64,000 nucleotides of DNA, taken from assembly GCA_003971905.1 (NCBI GenBank), contig RSEE01000046.1, positions 186,001-250,000 on the forward strand, in the 5' to 3' direction. The first letter of the stretch is position 1. Every line of letters starts with the position of its first letter. The translations under genes and the position numbers were made by a program. The notes under the pieces were generated by a model, which was not told the origin of the DNA, did no database searches, and saw only the letters and a program-made list of their open reading frames with translations. This document shows, piece after piece, positions 1-11,923 of this stretch. The stretch is from Moniliella sp. 'wahieum' (lineage: Eukaryota > Basidiomycota > Moniliellomycetes > Moniliellales > Moniliellaceae).

Positions 1-3000
1 AAGCTTGAAGCTGGAATATCAGAGTGATCTCGGAGGTGGCTGACCTACTGCTGGCCCTCACAGGCCTCAGACCCTTTTGGTCAACATATTGAGTGCTGCA
101 AGAATGTACTGAGAGTGCACTATCGAGTGTTGAATATTCACACTGCTACTCTCACCGAGTTGGGTTTACAGGCGCCACACTAGTATAGAAGTGCTAGGTC
201 TTCTACCGAGTAGCCCTCAGGAAAAGGCCTCAGGCCCTCAGGCCCTCAGACCGGTCACCGGTCACCGGTCAAACTTCAATTGAGCGACTGAGGGTGAGCG
301 CGCACGTGAGCCCAAAAGCTTAAAGCGACGTGTGATGCATGATGCATAATGCATGTGCACGTGCATGACAGTGAGTACACGGAGTACCTGATTCAGATGC
401 TCACAGAGTGCGTTGCTGCGGGCTGCTACTGAGTACCTAAGGCGTAAGTCTGGACGTTCAATCTAAGCGTTCTGCACGCCTAAACGTCCTAAATGTAAGG
501 CGTTGGCCAATGATTAACAACGCATTACTAACTAGGGACTGCGTTATAGCTTTGGAATGGCCACTGGCACACTCTTTCTTCACACAAAGGGAGGGGGTGG
601 GTCTGGCGAAGATCATCGATTCCGGATTCTGATACCCGGCCGGGGACGCAGACTGGACCCCTTCCAGGGCGCGCGCTCCCCCAGCTCGCCTGCTCGCCGG
701 AAGAAGCAGGTTCTACATAGATACTGCTGCGGGCTACTGTTGCGGCCCGCGGCCCGCAGCCCTCCGCAGCAACTGCTCCGTCTATTCAGAGCACATATCT
801 ATCCACTGTAATGTAACTGCGGCCCTGGTGACCGGTGCTGAGACCGCTGACTGCTGACCGGTGAGTCCGTGAGGCCGGCGAAGCCTGAAGCCTGAAGCTC
901 ATTGTTGCGTTGCATGTCTAGCACATTCCTGCTGGAGTGCGACTCGGGAGAACTCGACGATCCCATCGACCGACCAGCTGCAAAAACAGCCTTCGGATAA
1001 ACGGCGTGAAGGCAAAGTGGTGAGCCACAAGTCTTCCACCGTCCCAAGGGAAGGAGACAGGAGACAGGAGATAGAGTAGAGGGAGATGCAGATGGAACGA
1101 GCAGGGAGGGGTGGGCGGCGTGCGAGCGGGACTTTTCCGCCCGGCGAGGCGAGCATCACGGAACAACTTGAGGGCCGTGCAGGGACACCCTAACTAGCAC
1201 TACGGGGACCCTAGCACTACCCTCCGGCATCGTGACCGGGCGACCAGCCGTCCGCTTGATTCGGGGCTCTGCCGCGCGCATTCCGACAGGTTGAAATTGC
1301 CTGTACATGGCTCATCGACACCTAGCATGCTTAGGCGTCACTCCCACGGTCTAGCAGCACCGTCTGTTGCTGCTGGAACCGCCATGGGGCGCTGAGCGTG
1401 CTGAGCACTGTCAGCAAAGCTCCAAAACGGGGCGTTGAAAACACATCTTATTGGTCACCGGGCATGTGGCTTTGGGCCGGAACAATAAATGGAAAACGGG
1501 CCGGCTATCATAGAAGGCAGACCGACGACCACATTTGTTGTGTGTATACCGCAGTCAAAGGTGGCCTTCGATGGGTTGGCAGGAGGTTTGGGAGCAGGCA
1601 CTCAATGCGCTGTGGCAGGACGAGAGTGCTGGTATAGCATTGGTAGTGGGAGACTCACAGAACTTGAGCTACGTTGAGAGAAGATCCAAGGGAGACAAGC
1701 TTTTTCAATTGATGAGCTAACTACCTGCCTGCCCTACCGATCGTCGCTGTGCTGCTAACTTGCCCAGCATGCACCAAAAGCTTGCACCCCACCACGCCCA
1801 CCCTCCTCACACCTACGCCCAGGCTGAGACTCAGGAGTCGACCTTTCGCCCCTGTTGCAAATTAATGTTTCCGCGAGTCGTGCGCCGCACACATGCGCAT
1901 CCCAGAATGCTCAGCACTGAAGTGCCACACCCGCCGTACTGTGTTGCGCGCCTCGGCTAATAGTCGCAAGTCGCAGAGCCCTTGCTTTTGAACGGCAGGT
2001 GGAAGCCACTATATACTGCTACCACCAGCTACCCCTTTCCCAACTTTATGGCCGCCTAGTGCAACATTCGTTCCAACTGAGGCCTGGCCCTCCCAACCCA
2101 TACGCCAATGTTGGAAGATGTCCCCCATATGGGCCTCGAACGTGGGAGACGGAGGGATTCCTCACGGCTCTGGCTTCGGCCCCTACACGGAAAAGGGGGA
2201 GCAAAAGCTAATCCAAAATTGGGCTTGGTGCTAGCAGTTGGGCATCGGTTATATAGGGCTCATGAGGACCCTGCGCTCGGTGGTGCACGGTGGCATAAGA
2301 CTCCCTACTAACGGCTGTCTAGATCCTGCCGTTCAGCAAGTAAATATAGGGTCCCGTTTTGACGCCTTCATGCTCTCCTTCCCCCACCGATCACCTCCAT
2401 CCCGCCTTTTCGGAGCCCCACCCGTTGTCAAGCCATGTTGGACAGGCAGCCCTACCTCGAGCCAACATATGCATTAGCGGAATCAGAGGATGAGGAGATT
2501 ACAATTGATGGCACGCCGCCGCCCAGAGTACCGACTCACCTCTGGTGCCCATGTTCGCCAAAACTCCCTTTCCTCCTATCTTGATCTTCTCGTCTGTATC
2601 CCCACAATAAATTAGTAACTTACCCCCTTCCACCTTCCACCCTCTGCCCCCAACCTCAGTCTGTGCAGCAGCAGGACTTTCCACACCCCTTGGCCACAAG
2701 AGCGCGCTAACCCCCCATTATGGTACATGCATCAAATGTGTCGAGTCTATGGCATTTCTGCGGTGTCCTCGCCCGCTGATCAGCTTGATCTGTGTGCTGT
2801 CGGCCAAGCTGACGGATCACGCTGATTGGTTCTTTTGGCTTTGCCATCATGTATGACACTTCAAGGCTCAAGACGAAAGCACTTCTTCTTGCTGTTTTCG
2901 CAGCGGATGGAAGCTGGATCAACCGTGACAGTGGGTGCGTCCTGCAGCGCAAAATACCAGGAAACGCGCACCAGAATTCGATAACAATGTATCGGGTAAC

Positions 3001-3128
3001 CCAGTCGACCAAGCTACACGAACAGTGCTGGCTTTTGTCCCGATCCCATAGTGCTGGCGAAGTAGTACGTTGCCAATCCAAAGGAATGGACATAACATGG
3101 GAATTATGCATCATCCCACAGGCAAAAC

Positions 3129-3230
3129 CATCCCATCCCATCCCATCCCATCCCATCCCATCCCATCCCATCCATCCCATCCCATCCCATCCCATCCCAT
3201 CCCATCCCATCCCATCCCATCCCATCCCAT
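3129..3230. repeat. (TCCCA)n microsatellite
   Basis: About twenty tandem copies of the pentamer TCCCA/CATCC with one short interruption near 3171. The opposite strand reads TGGGA repeated, a G-rich array. ORFs crossing it encode only a Met-Gly-Trp-Asp or Ser-His-Pro-Ile pattern and are not genes. Confidence 0.95.
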
Positions 3231-3439
3231 GCCACCTTCCTCATTCTGACCCGCTCTTGCACCAGCCGCTTGGCCCTCACCACGTCGCTCTCCCCTACCA
3301 TTACCCCCATCTCAACGCTCGTCACGGTCATGGTCAAGATCGAGTTGCCCATGAGCAAAAGTACAACGTGGTGCTCTGTCTGACTGTCTCGTCCACGCTT
3401 GCGCTCGCCCGGTGGTAACGATGGTTCAACCTTGTATCA

Positions 3440-3680
3440 GGCGTCTCCAAAAGCTTGTGCCGGCCATGCCCAAACATGCCCCGCCATTTCCAGTCCTGTA
3501 CTTGCCATGCGCTTGTGCCCACCGTTTTTGAGCTTGTGCCCGCTATGAGCAAACGTTTGCCAACCACCTCCATGTTTGTGCTCGCCATCCCCAACCCTGT
3601 GCTCGCCGTCAAGCCTGTGGTCGTCATCCCCAAGCCTGCGCTCCCCATCAGGCCTGTGCTCGCCATCTTCCACATCAAGC
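3440..3680. repeat. degenerate minisatellite-like tract
   Basis: Imperfect tandem units of roughly 24-27 bp containing CTTGTGCCCGCC or CTGTGCTCGCC words recur across this stretch. All frames translate into matching repetitive low-complexity peptide on both strands, so a tandem repeat explains it better than a gene. Confidence 0.6.
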
Positions 3681-4585
3681 ATGTATACGAAAATAGTAAC
3701 GCATATCATCGTTCAGCCTATCTCTCCGCCCACTCGAGTCTATTGGGAACATGCACCACCGAAGCATCTGAGCACCTGTCATAGATGTTGAGGCGGACAA
3801 TGACTGTGACGGTGGTGGGTCTTTGAAGCGAACATAAGAACGACGACTGCCCCAGTTGATCCAGCGCATCAGAGTATGCACTTTGAGAGATGATCAACAG
3901 GCGTACCTCAGCAAGTATCAAAGGTATTCAAACAGAACAACAGCATGACTATCGGATGGTATCAATGTGATCATGTTGAATGCAATTGTCGGTACTGTTT
4001 AAGCAGCAAATGCACATTGTTGGGACATGCGAACTGGGAGTATACCAGCAACTTCTGTACATTTTTCGAGGCATCGTCTGACCAACGTTGGAGATGTTTG
4101 AGCTGGCAATCATGTGGCGCGTGACAGCTCTTCTCCAACGGTGTAACGACAAATCTTGCACTTGTTGGCAGGCTGCGGTGTATGACCGAATTGGTGAGAT
4201 GGTCACGACGGTGCTGTCACCAACTGTGGCACCTCAACCGTAGAGAAACAACAACGACTGTCATGGATATTTGAGCGCCTAACCAGGGCATCCGTGGGAC
4301 ATCTTTCGGCCGATCAAAAGTACGATTGTCGAAACGGGTGTAACGGACATGAACCAAATGCACTCTGAGGGAGGCACCAGAGAGGCAGGCCGCCTCGGCA
4401 ATACATTAACTACCAAGCGTGAGCGCTATGGCTCTCTCAGCGAGCAACAGAGAGCAGACCAGCTCGGCAGTACAGTGACTAACTAAGCGTTAGCACAAGG
4501 GACCTGGTCTCTCTCTGAGCGTTACTCGCCAAGGCGCTCTATTATACCTTCGCCCCCCATCTCCTCTCGTTGGTTCGATGGATCT

Positions 4586-6182
4586 ATGGTTCCTCACCCA
4601 TCTTTGGGTTGCTTCGGCGGAAATGAGTCCAGGGTTCTGTGGGCAGAAGGTGTTTGTCAGCGCGACCCCCTCGCCCCCTTTTACTTCTCCATCGCAGTGC
4701 GGCCCGCGCTGGAGAAGTTGCAAAAGGATCTGCAGCTGGTGCACCTGGTGATGGCTGCGTTCCTGGTCGACATTCCTATCTTCGGGCCAGAGCCAGGCAT
4801 TACCGGCCTAGCCGGGGATATTTTGGAAGGACGCGTCAGGCCTCACGCTCAACCTGCGCAAGGGACCGGGACCAGATTCGGGAGGATGGGCTGCAGGCCC
4901 TGATGGGCACTTGTGTGGGAGGGATAGACTGTCGTCGAACGTGGCTCCGGGACTAACTGGCCTGAGAGAGAGCAGCCCAAGTTTGATGGCATCACCCGCC
5001 AAGGACGCCTCTTACTATGGCGGTACAGTACTCTCCAAGCTGCATCACCTGCTCCGCACCATGCAGATGGAGGGTGATGAGCTGGACGATATGCTGGCCG
5101 AGATCGACGCCTTCATCTGTATTACGGAGTTCAGAGGGATCCGGGGCGACAGAACCCCCACAGGCCAGGGACGACCACTTCGACATGCTCATGAGCCTGC
5201 TTCTCCGGATGGGAGGATGCGACGCAGCCCGCTATACTGGTAGATTGGCGCCCCACGCCCGTGCCGCGGCCAACGACATCAATGGCTTTCTTATTACTAC
5301 TTATGTTGACCGATCTGGACCTCAAACGGCTCCGGCCAAAGCATTCACGAAGCAACGCCAGCGCTGCCGGGCGAGGTGGGAGCAGAGTCAACAGGAGCTG
5401 CTCCAGCAGCTGGACGCTTCGATGGTCGCCTTGTGGTTGAGCACAGCAACCCGCTGAGCCACAACATTAGCTCTTTGCCATTCCATCCGTCCCGTGTCTC
5501 AAAAGCTCTCTGACCAGCAGGTTCAGGTTGGTCTCCAGCTCCGCACACTGTGCCGCTCCACGCGCAGCATATGCAGTGCGGCGTCATGTCCTCGCTGGAG
5601 CACATCATAGTGTGCGTCCGCTCCCAGGCCAAGTTTAATGCGTTGCATGAGGTAGTGGGGAGCCCATTCTCCAGCTCGTGCGCTCCATCCACGACACCAC
5701 ATCCACAAACCTACTGTGGAAGAAGGGGATGGGACGAGGCGCGGACAAGGACACAGCGCACTGACTACCGCGTGATGGGGCCCGGAGCACTAGGAGGATC
5801 AGGAATGGAGGTAAGACCACACGCTGCGCGACACGGGATCGCACAGGAGGCGCGCAGAGCGCGTACCGGAGAGTGGTGCATGAGAGCACCGCGACGCCCT
5901 TGGAACGCCGGGAGAAGGAGCTGCTCCGGCTGCTTGAACAATCAGAATGCGACAAGAACGCCACCAGAGACGCAATCAACAGTCGTTTTCCCCCCTGGTT
6001 TTGACGACGCGAGGATACTATATATGGCACCAAGACAGCGGGCAAGATGTTTGCGCATTGGAAGGATTTGGCTACTGAGTCTCAATGGAAATGGTTCCTC
6101 GCTCGGATGTCAACCACGTTCATCCGTGTCCACACGCGCACCTAGGGTACGGGACCGGATGGCGAGAACCAGAGGGTCCTAA
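4586..6182 (+). mobile_element. degenerate non-LTR (LINE) retrotransposon fragment, RT plus C-terminal region
   Basis: The first frame (4586-4903) carries the LINE reverse-transcriptase block GVCQRDPLAPFYFSIAVRP at about 4649, matching the GVxQGDPLGPxxF consensus. It is followed about 35 residues later by AFLVDI, where the catalytic box should read (Y/F)LDD. The first catalytic Asp is therefore Val. Downstream frames (4911-5457 and 5550-6182) continue a recognisable C-terminal part, including HMQCGVMSSLEHIIVCVRSQ, which resembles the Cys/His region after RT in fungal LINEs. Frames shift repeatedly. No endonuclease domain or 5' half is visible, so the copy is 5'-truncated and dead. The 3' boundary is uncertain and no clear poly(A) tail or target duplication was found. 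Confidence 0.75.
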
Positions 6183-7973
6183 TATCCTGGCGATCCCTTG
6201 GTTCCTTAACCTTGGTGGCGCTTCCACTAGTAACCCCCGCAAGATGAACGGTTCGGTTTAGACGTAGCGTTTCCCCTGTCCCAGCCTTAAGCTCTGTCAA
6301 TGATATGGATGCAGAATAGATATATGTGCACTCTCATCAGGCTTTCGGTGTGGTGACCACAACTCAATGATACAAAGGAGGGTGTCGGTGGGGTCCACAG
6401 AGTGATAGGAAGGGCCCTGGCCTAAACCATAATAAGCGTACGGGACCGAGGTCCCGCGACAGACCCAACTCAACCAAGATCAACACCGAGATCTCGATAC
6501 ACATCCACCGGTCCCTTCCAGGTGTCATATAGGGAGAGTGTTTTGGAGATGGTGAAAGCCAAAATGCTTTTGCGCCACAATGCGGCAGTGGCTATTACTA
6601 TACTATTACTCCGAACTATACTCCGTCGATACCAGATGGATCACGGTCGATTTTTCCTCATCGTTTTCACTAGTATATACCCTCTTGATCGATGATCTCA
6701 CTGTCCACACTGATGATGTCACCCGGTTTTCTTGGCGTAGCGAGTGACTAGTGACGAGAGGTGTCATAGTTTGGCTGATCTCGCACCCATTTCCAATTTT
6801 CTTCGTCTCGAGCGTCTCGTTCCTTCCCTGTTCCTTCCACTTCGCACCATGTCCTCTGTTCTTGCTTCTTCCCCACGAACGATTGCTACACCCTTGGCCT
6901 AGTCCGATTCTGGTCTCCCTCGCCTTAGCCCCGACTGTGACAAGAGGAATGCAGGAGAAGGTAGTAGTAGTAGTAGTATTTCAAGCGGAGCGCCATATGA
7001 GCATGATTAGTGGTCGAGTCCAAAATGCAGTGGCATGTGGGCCCTGCGTGTTTGCCATCCTGCATCCGTGGCTATTGGTGTTTTGGCGCAACACACTACA
7101 CCAGCCACATCGCATCAACGCCAACATGAGATTACCCTGAAGATACAGCAACTTCTAAACGAACCGCCTCTGTTGCACAACCGCACGCGGGCGGGGCGTT
7201 GCGTGACAAGTCACGGTGACGGGGTGACATGTGAAATGTGGCATGAGCCGATGTGATGGTGATCCCCTCTTCCTGTTCATCATCGACATGTCAGCTGCCC
7301 CTGCTGCTTGCCGATGCTGGTTCGAACCATGCATGTGGTCCAGCACGAGAGAGGCGGTAGCTGATGATGGTAGTGGGAGGGGGGAGTCAGCGGTCGTGGC
7401 GGGGCTAACGCGCTAACACACGAAAAGGGTCGGGGATATGCGTACGTAGGTCCGGGGATTAATGACGTCCGTGGCTGCGGGGAGTGTGGTGCGGTTGGAA
7501 ATGGATCCCACACAGGGCACCAGCAGACGCCGCAGGGTCTGGAAAGCGCCGGCTTCCATCGCGGCCCCGCCGCGGCGGCTGCTGGTGCTGGCTGCAGCGC
7601 TGGGGCAGCCGCCGGAAGCGAGCAGCACTGCTGCTGCGTCGGAATCTGCCAAATCCAGAAGATGCATAATGCATAATGCAGAAAGGCCGACGACCTCATC
7701 GGTGAGTGCGCGCAGCCTGAGCGCTGACCTCCCCCGGGGCCGCTGCCCGGTTCCGATGCTGGAACAAAACCCACCACCCGGCCGTTGCTGTTCTGCCACC
7801 ACCTCTGGCGCTGCGCGCAGAGTTGAGTGCTTGCTGGTCCGCGCCTGGCTCTCGCGCCTCTGCCCGCCCTCGGGACGTGTGGCCTCGCATCGGGCATCTG
7901 GCAGCCCCCTTCTGCTCCTGGCTCCTGCGCGTGGCCCCCTCCCTCGGCCTCGCCACTCGGCGGCGGTGGCGCC
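6183..7973. other. intergenic region, no supported gene
   Basis: I see no conserved domain. The phrase GTACGGGACCG occurs at about 6148 and again near 6438, and several short AT-richer stretches are present. Frames near 7280-7970 on either strand are Ala/Gly/Pro/Arg-rich products of GC bias and overlap the upstream side of the zinc-finger gene. Confidence 0.5.
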
Positions 7974-9958
7974 ATGGATCCCGCCAGCCCCAGCCCCATC
8001 CCCAGCCCTCTTTCCAGCCCCAGCCCCGGCCCCCATGCCGGCCCCAGTGCCAACCCCAGTCCGGGTGCCACCAGCCCAAGGCTCTCCTCGCTTCCTCTCC
8101 CGCCTCTCGTCCCCTCCGCCTCCCCGCCCCCTTTCCGCCCGCCCAACACACCTCCCCAAGCCCTCACCCGACCGTTGCTTCGCTCAGCACTCGCTCCACG
8201 CAAAGCTCCGAGCGCACCTCTTCACCTCGTTGAGCTCCCTGAACTCTTGCCCCTCCCGTCTCAGTGGCTCCTCCTCCTCCTCCTCTCTTCCTGTGCGCCC
8301 CAAACTTGGTTCAGCCCGTTTCTCGAGCCCAAACGCTTCGGCCCACAGCTTGCCCAGTACTTCGTCTGACTTGCTCCTGCGCCCGGCATCTCGCACCCAT
8401 CTGGTTCCACCTGTCCCAGCTGGACGCGCCACGCCGGACCCCTGCCGCGCAATGCACCAGATGTATCCCCACATCGATCGTTCTCGCGATCGCCGGTACC
8501 GGATGCACCCAGACCCGCATCTTCCAGTTCGGGCAGGGGAACTACTTCAGCTCTTCCCACATCAAGCTCCTTTTCTACCACCTTCCCTCCCCTCCCAATG
8601 CCCAGCAGGAGATTCACCTTCACAGCGCACCCTCCTCGCATGGAACAGAGCAACAGCGCCCCTCCTCCCTTTATCTCCGGAGGGCCTCGCCATCTTGGTT
8701 TCATTTCAGGGCCATCGAGCAGCCAGGAGCTCCTTTCCTCTGAAGGAAGGCTGTCGCAGCCTGTTTACCCTCCGCCTGCCAGGCCAAGGCTCTCCAACCC
8801 GATACAGTACTCTCTAACTGGTCGGACTCAGACCACATCCCACCCGAGCCGCCCCCTCCGTTGGCCTGTGCAAGGGCTGGGGGGACAACAATCTCTCTCT
8901 ACTAGTTCATATTTTGCGCCTGAAACAACGATGGAAGAAGACCAGCGAAGACGGCGTTTGCCCCCCCTAGAAGATGTTGCTCCTCGGGGCGCACCATGCC
9001 CGCATTCCCACCTCAGCAGTCTGTTTCCCTACCGAGCATGGTCGCCTCTCCCCTCTCTCCCCGACATCCTGGCTCCCCGTCGAGCCATCCCTCCCCAGTG
9101 GCGAATGGCCTTCCCCTCAACGAAGAGCCATTGCTGGGCCTACAGCGCCTAAGTCTCAATCGTTATGGATATCCGCCCTCAGCCCCTTCTTTCCGGCAGC
9201 CACTCTCCTTACCCAGTGATCAGTCGGGATCCTGGAGGGACCCTCGCCCTCAGCTGTGGGCCTATCTGACAATGCTGGCGCGTCGACTGCAGGGGGTACC
9301 TCTGATCCGGTTCGGCCCAGCCTGACCCCATAGCCACTTCCACCTCGGGTCCCTCGGGGACGTCAGATTCTGGTCCGGAAGACAAGGGTGTACATCCTCG
9401 AACTGGGCGAACGGCCAAGCGCGCTCGTCGTGGTGAAAGGAAGCAGACACATTCTACCTTTTCGACCTCCTCTTTGCCTGTGCGAGGCAAGAGGAAATTG
9501 GGTCGGCCCCGCAACCTGTCGCGAGACCGCCAACTGACGATTTTGTCAGCCCAGGATGGGGGAGACCAGTGGGAGCAGACCCCTGGGAACACGCCTCCGT
9601 CCGAATCGGCTTCGTCTCACGTTACCACTGGGCCGGTTCTGGCTGCCTCTCGCGAGGGAGACAAGAAGGCCCTCTTGCGCCTGGCACTAGCATCTGTACT
9701 TACCTCCATCCCCTGACGGGTGCGTACTGTGGCACACACTGCAATCGTCTTTATGACCTTGTCCGCCACCGCCAGATTCATGCGCGAGATGAACTGCGAG
9801 CGATCGAGTCGGGAACGCTCTCCCCGACCAAGCGCTAGTCTGGGGCAAAGAGGTGGATCCAGCCTCGTCGAGTATCAACAAGGAGTGGATGTGCGGCTGT
9901 GGCAGTGTATTTTCCCGCAAAGATGCACTGCTGCCACAAACGACTTCGTGGCCACTGA
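7974..9958 (+). CDS. C2H2-type zinc-finger protein with AT-hook (putative transcription factor)
   Basis: I chose ATG 7974 (GCGCCATGG context), which opens a Pro/Ser-rich leader typical of basidiomycete DNA-binding proteins. Moving through successive frames, the protein has a long disordered Ser/Pro region, then a basic stretch near 9400-9500 with the AT-hook-like RGKRKLGRPRN. Two C-terminal fingers follow: YCGTHCNRLYDLVRHRQIH (about 9723-9780) and WMCGCGSVFSRKDALL (about 9890). The second finger regains its His ligands as LRHKRLRGH followed by stop at 9956-9958 if one base is restored after CTGCTGC. The paired 'RLYDLVRH' and 'VFSRKDAL' fingers are a common basidiomycete arrangement. At least four frame changes occur, consistent with the window-wide indel pattern. 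Targets are unknown. The 5' end is the least certain part. Confidence 0.65.
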
Positions 9959-11923
9959 CCGCTCCCTTTGCAGTATTGTCACCTGGCTTTGCGAAGATGA
10001 TACCGGTCATATGTTGTTGATGGTATACCCATGCTTCTGTGGGGCTTATTCACTTCCTACCCCCCCCCCCACTCCCACCCTCCTGCGTGCCCCTCCATTC
10101 GCGTCGGATCTCCGACTCTCTTGCCATGGCCGTGCCCTCTCGCGGCCTATGGTGTCCATATTGCCGTGTCTCTCCTCCGCCCTTCTTGCATTTTTGTGGC
10201 TCTCCTGCGACCGGTAGTTGTACTTCAACCTTTTTATATCTGTGCTTACTCACTTGAAGGTCTTGAGGTTGGCCAATGAGTATAACGGAGTGTACTGAGT
10301 GTACTGGGTGCTACTGGGTGCTTGGCCAGAGGGAAGGTAGTGAAGCAGACGAGTGCACCCTGTGTTCATAGCAAACCACCAAATCTCAGCTTTCGCAACG
10401 ACCTTCAGGCGGCCATAGTGTCCGCCAAGGGCTAAAATCACATATAACGTCTCTGACGCTGGCCCGACCGGCTGAGGGGATGGGTAGGCAGAAACGGAGA
10501 TGTGCAAAAAAAAAGTGCACGCCGTTTTCATAGGAAACTATCACGGGCGAAGACGGGTTGACAATCCCGGCGGAACCTACGCGCGCCCTTGGCCTTCCTA
10601 TAATCCCGTCCCCAGGTTGGTCACAGTGGGCCAGATTCGATCTTATCCGATCTCAGCTGAGCTGAGGCGCTGAGGCCCGTCCGCTCTACTACCACAAGTT
10701 ATAGAGCGCGCCCCATATTCAGTTCGCTCGCCACGGCTGGCAAAAGCCCGCCAGCGTGATTACCAGTTGTACGTATCCGCGCGATAATAGTAGTGGCCAC
10801 CGCATGGCCACCCAATTGTGAGGATTTTCTTTTGCCACATTAGTCGCCCCGTGCCCGTTTACCTTTTACCTTTCTAGGTTGCCCGTGCGGCAACCGCCTC
10901 TCCCTGTTTTCCCCTGTCTCCCTAGTTCATACTCGTCCGGAAGTCTTTTTGAGCAGCGGATGCGTATAGCGCGCTAGGCGGCAATCGGCTCGGCTCCGTT
11001 GTGACTAGGCCAGTGCCTGAAGAGGCAGCAGTGCGGCGCGGCTACAGAATGACTAACTGGGCGAGCAAACTAGGGTCCAGTGCGCCTTCTGAGGGAGGGC
11101 ACCAGGCGGCAGTGCGGCTCAGCTACCGTCTGTCCAAGGGAGCGCCCCACGTTTCAGTCCGTCCAAGCGCGTGCCAGGCCGAGGCCGGCGGGATCTCCTC
11201 TCGAACGCGGAGAGAACGAACCACCGGGCGGCGGGGCCAGTTCGCACACTGCATGGCAAAAGCTGCCGTGGGGTAAATAAAAATGGGCATGTGGTCCGTG
11301 CGCCCCTCCCAAGTAAGCAAGTTGTCAATATGTAACCGCCGAAGTACACACCCCTGTCCGCCCGATGAAACCGGGCGACGGCAACGGGGCGGAGTGTTGC
11401 TGCGGCCCACTGCGTCTCCATCGCCATGCTCGACCGTCTTCCGCCCGAGTTGGTCGTCCCCGAACCCCGCACGCCCACCTGCACACCACCACCGCCGTGA
11501 CCATGACGACGACTAAGACTACGACTACGACCAAAAGAGAAAGTGATAGACGAGAGAGTGTCAGTGGTGTTCGACGAGGGTACGCCCGTGGTGGACTTTG
11601 ATGGGACGCGGTTGAGGTGCGCAACGTGGGCCAAGTCATGCGCATGGCAGGCGCGCGGACCTGTCTCGCCCCTCTGGGACCCTCACATCTTGCTTCTCCG
11701 CCCCCGCCTCCGCCTCCGCTTCTGCCTCCCCCTGCTTCTCGAAAGTCGGCCACCGTTGTCCATACACACGGTATCGGGAGAGTCCTACCCTCCAGCACCT
11801 TTCGTTTTGGACTATTACCATACCCTCATTCTTTGTCCACAGAGTCACAAAGGGTATACGTTCGCAGAGGCAAGACAGTTTTCAAAAAAAGGTCCGAGAA
11901 AGAGCGTTCAAAAGCCACCCTGC
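9959..11923. other. intergenic region, no supported gene
   Basis: Lies between the zinc-finger gene (+) and the 3' end of the kinase gene (-). It contains poly-C runs near 10,062, GAGGCGCTGAGGC words near 10,665 and short AT-rich stretches. Arg/Pro-rich frames at 11,280-11,800 on both strands show no domain. Confidence 0.5.

Larger units (their letters stand above)
1..4585. other. gene-poor region, no supported gene
   Basis: No reading frame here shows a recognisable domain or the amino-acid bias of the genes further on. The stretch holds short repeated words (CTCAGGCC runs near 225-250), a CCCAT microsatellite at 3129-3230 and a degenerate imperfect repeat at about 3440-3680 with units near 25 bp rich in GCTCGCCATC-like words. 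It adjoins the LINE relic and is best read as repeat-rich intergenic DNA. Confidence 0.6.

Noticed and set aside
2707-3418. Open frames with Met-Gly-Trp-Asp or Ser-His-Pro-Ile repeats on either strand
   Set aside because: They are translations of the TCCCA microsatellite.
7310-7340. Possible tRNA T-arm (GGTTCGAACC)
   Set aside because: No matching acceptor, D or anticodon stems nearby.
7280-8203. 307-codon minus-strand Gly/Ala/Arg-rich frame
   Set aside because: Antisense to the Pro/Ser-rich leader of the zinc-finger gene and explained by GC bias.
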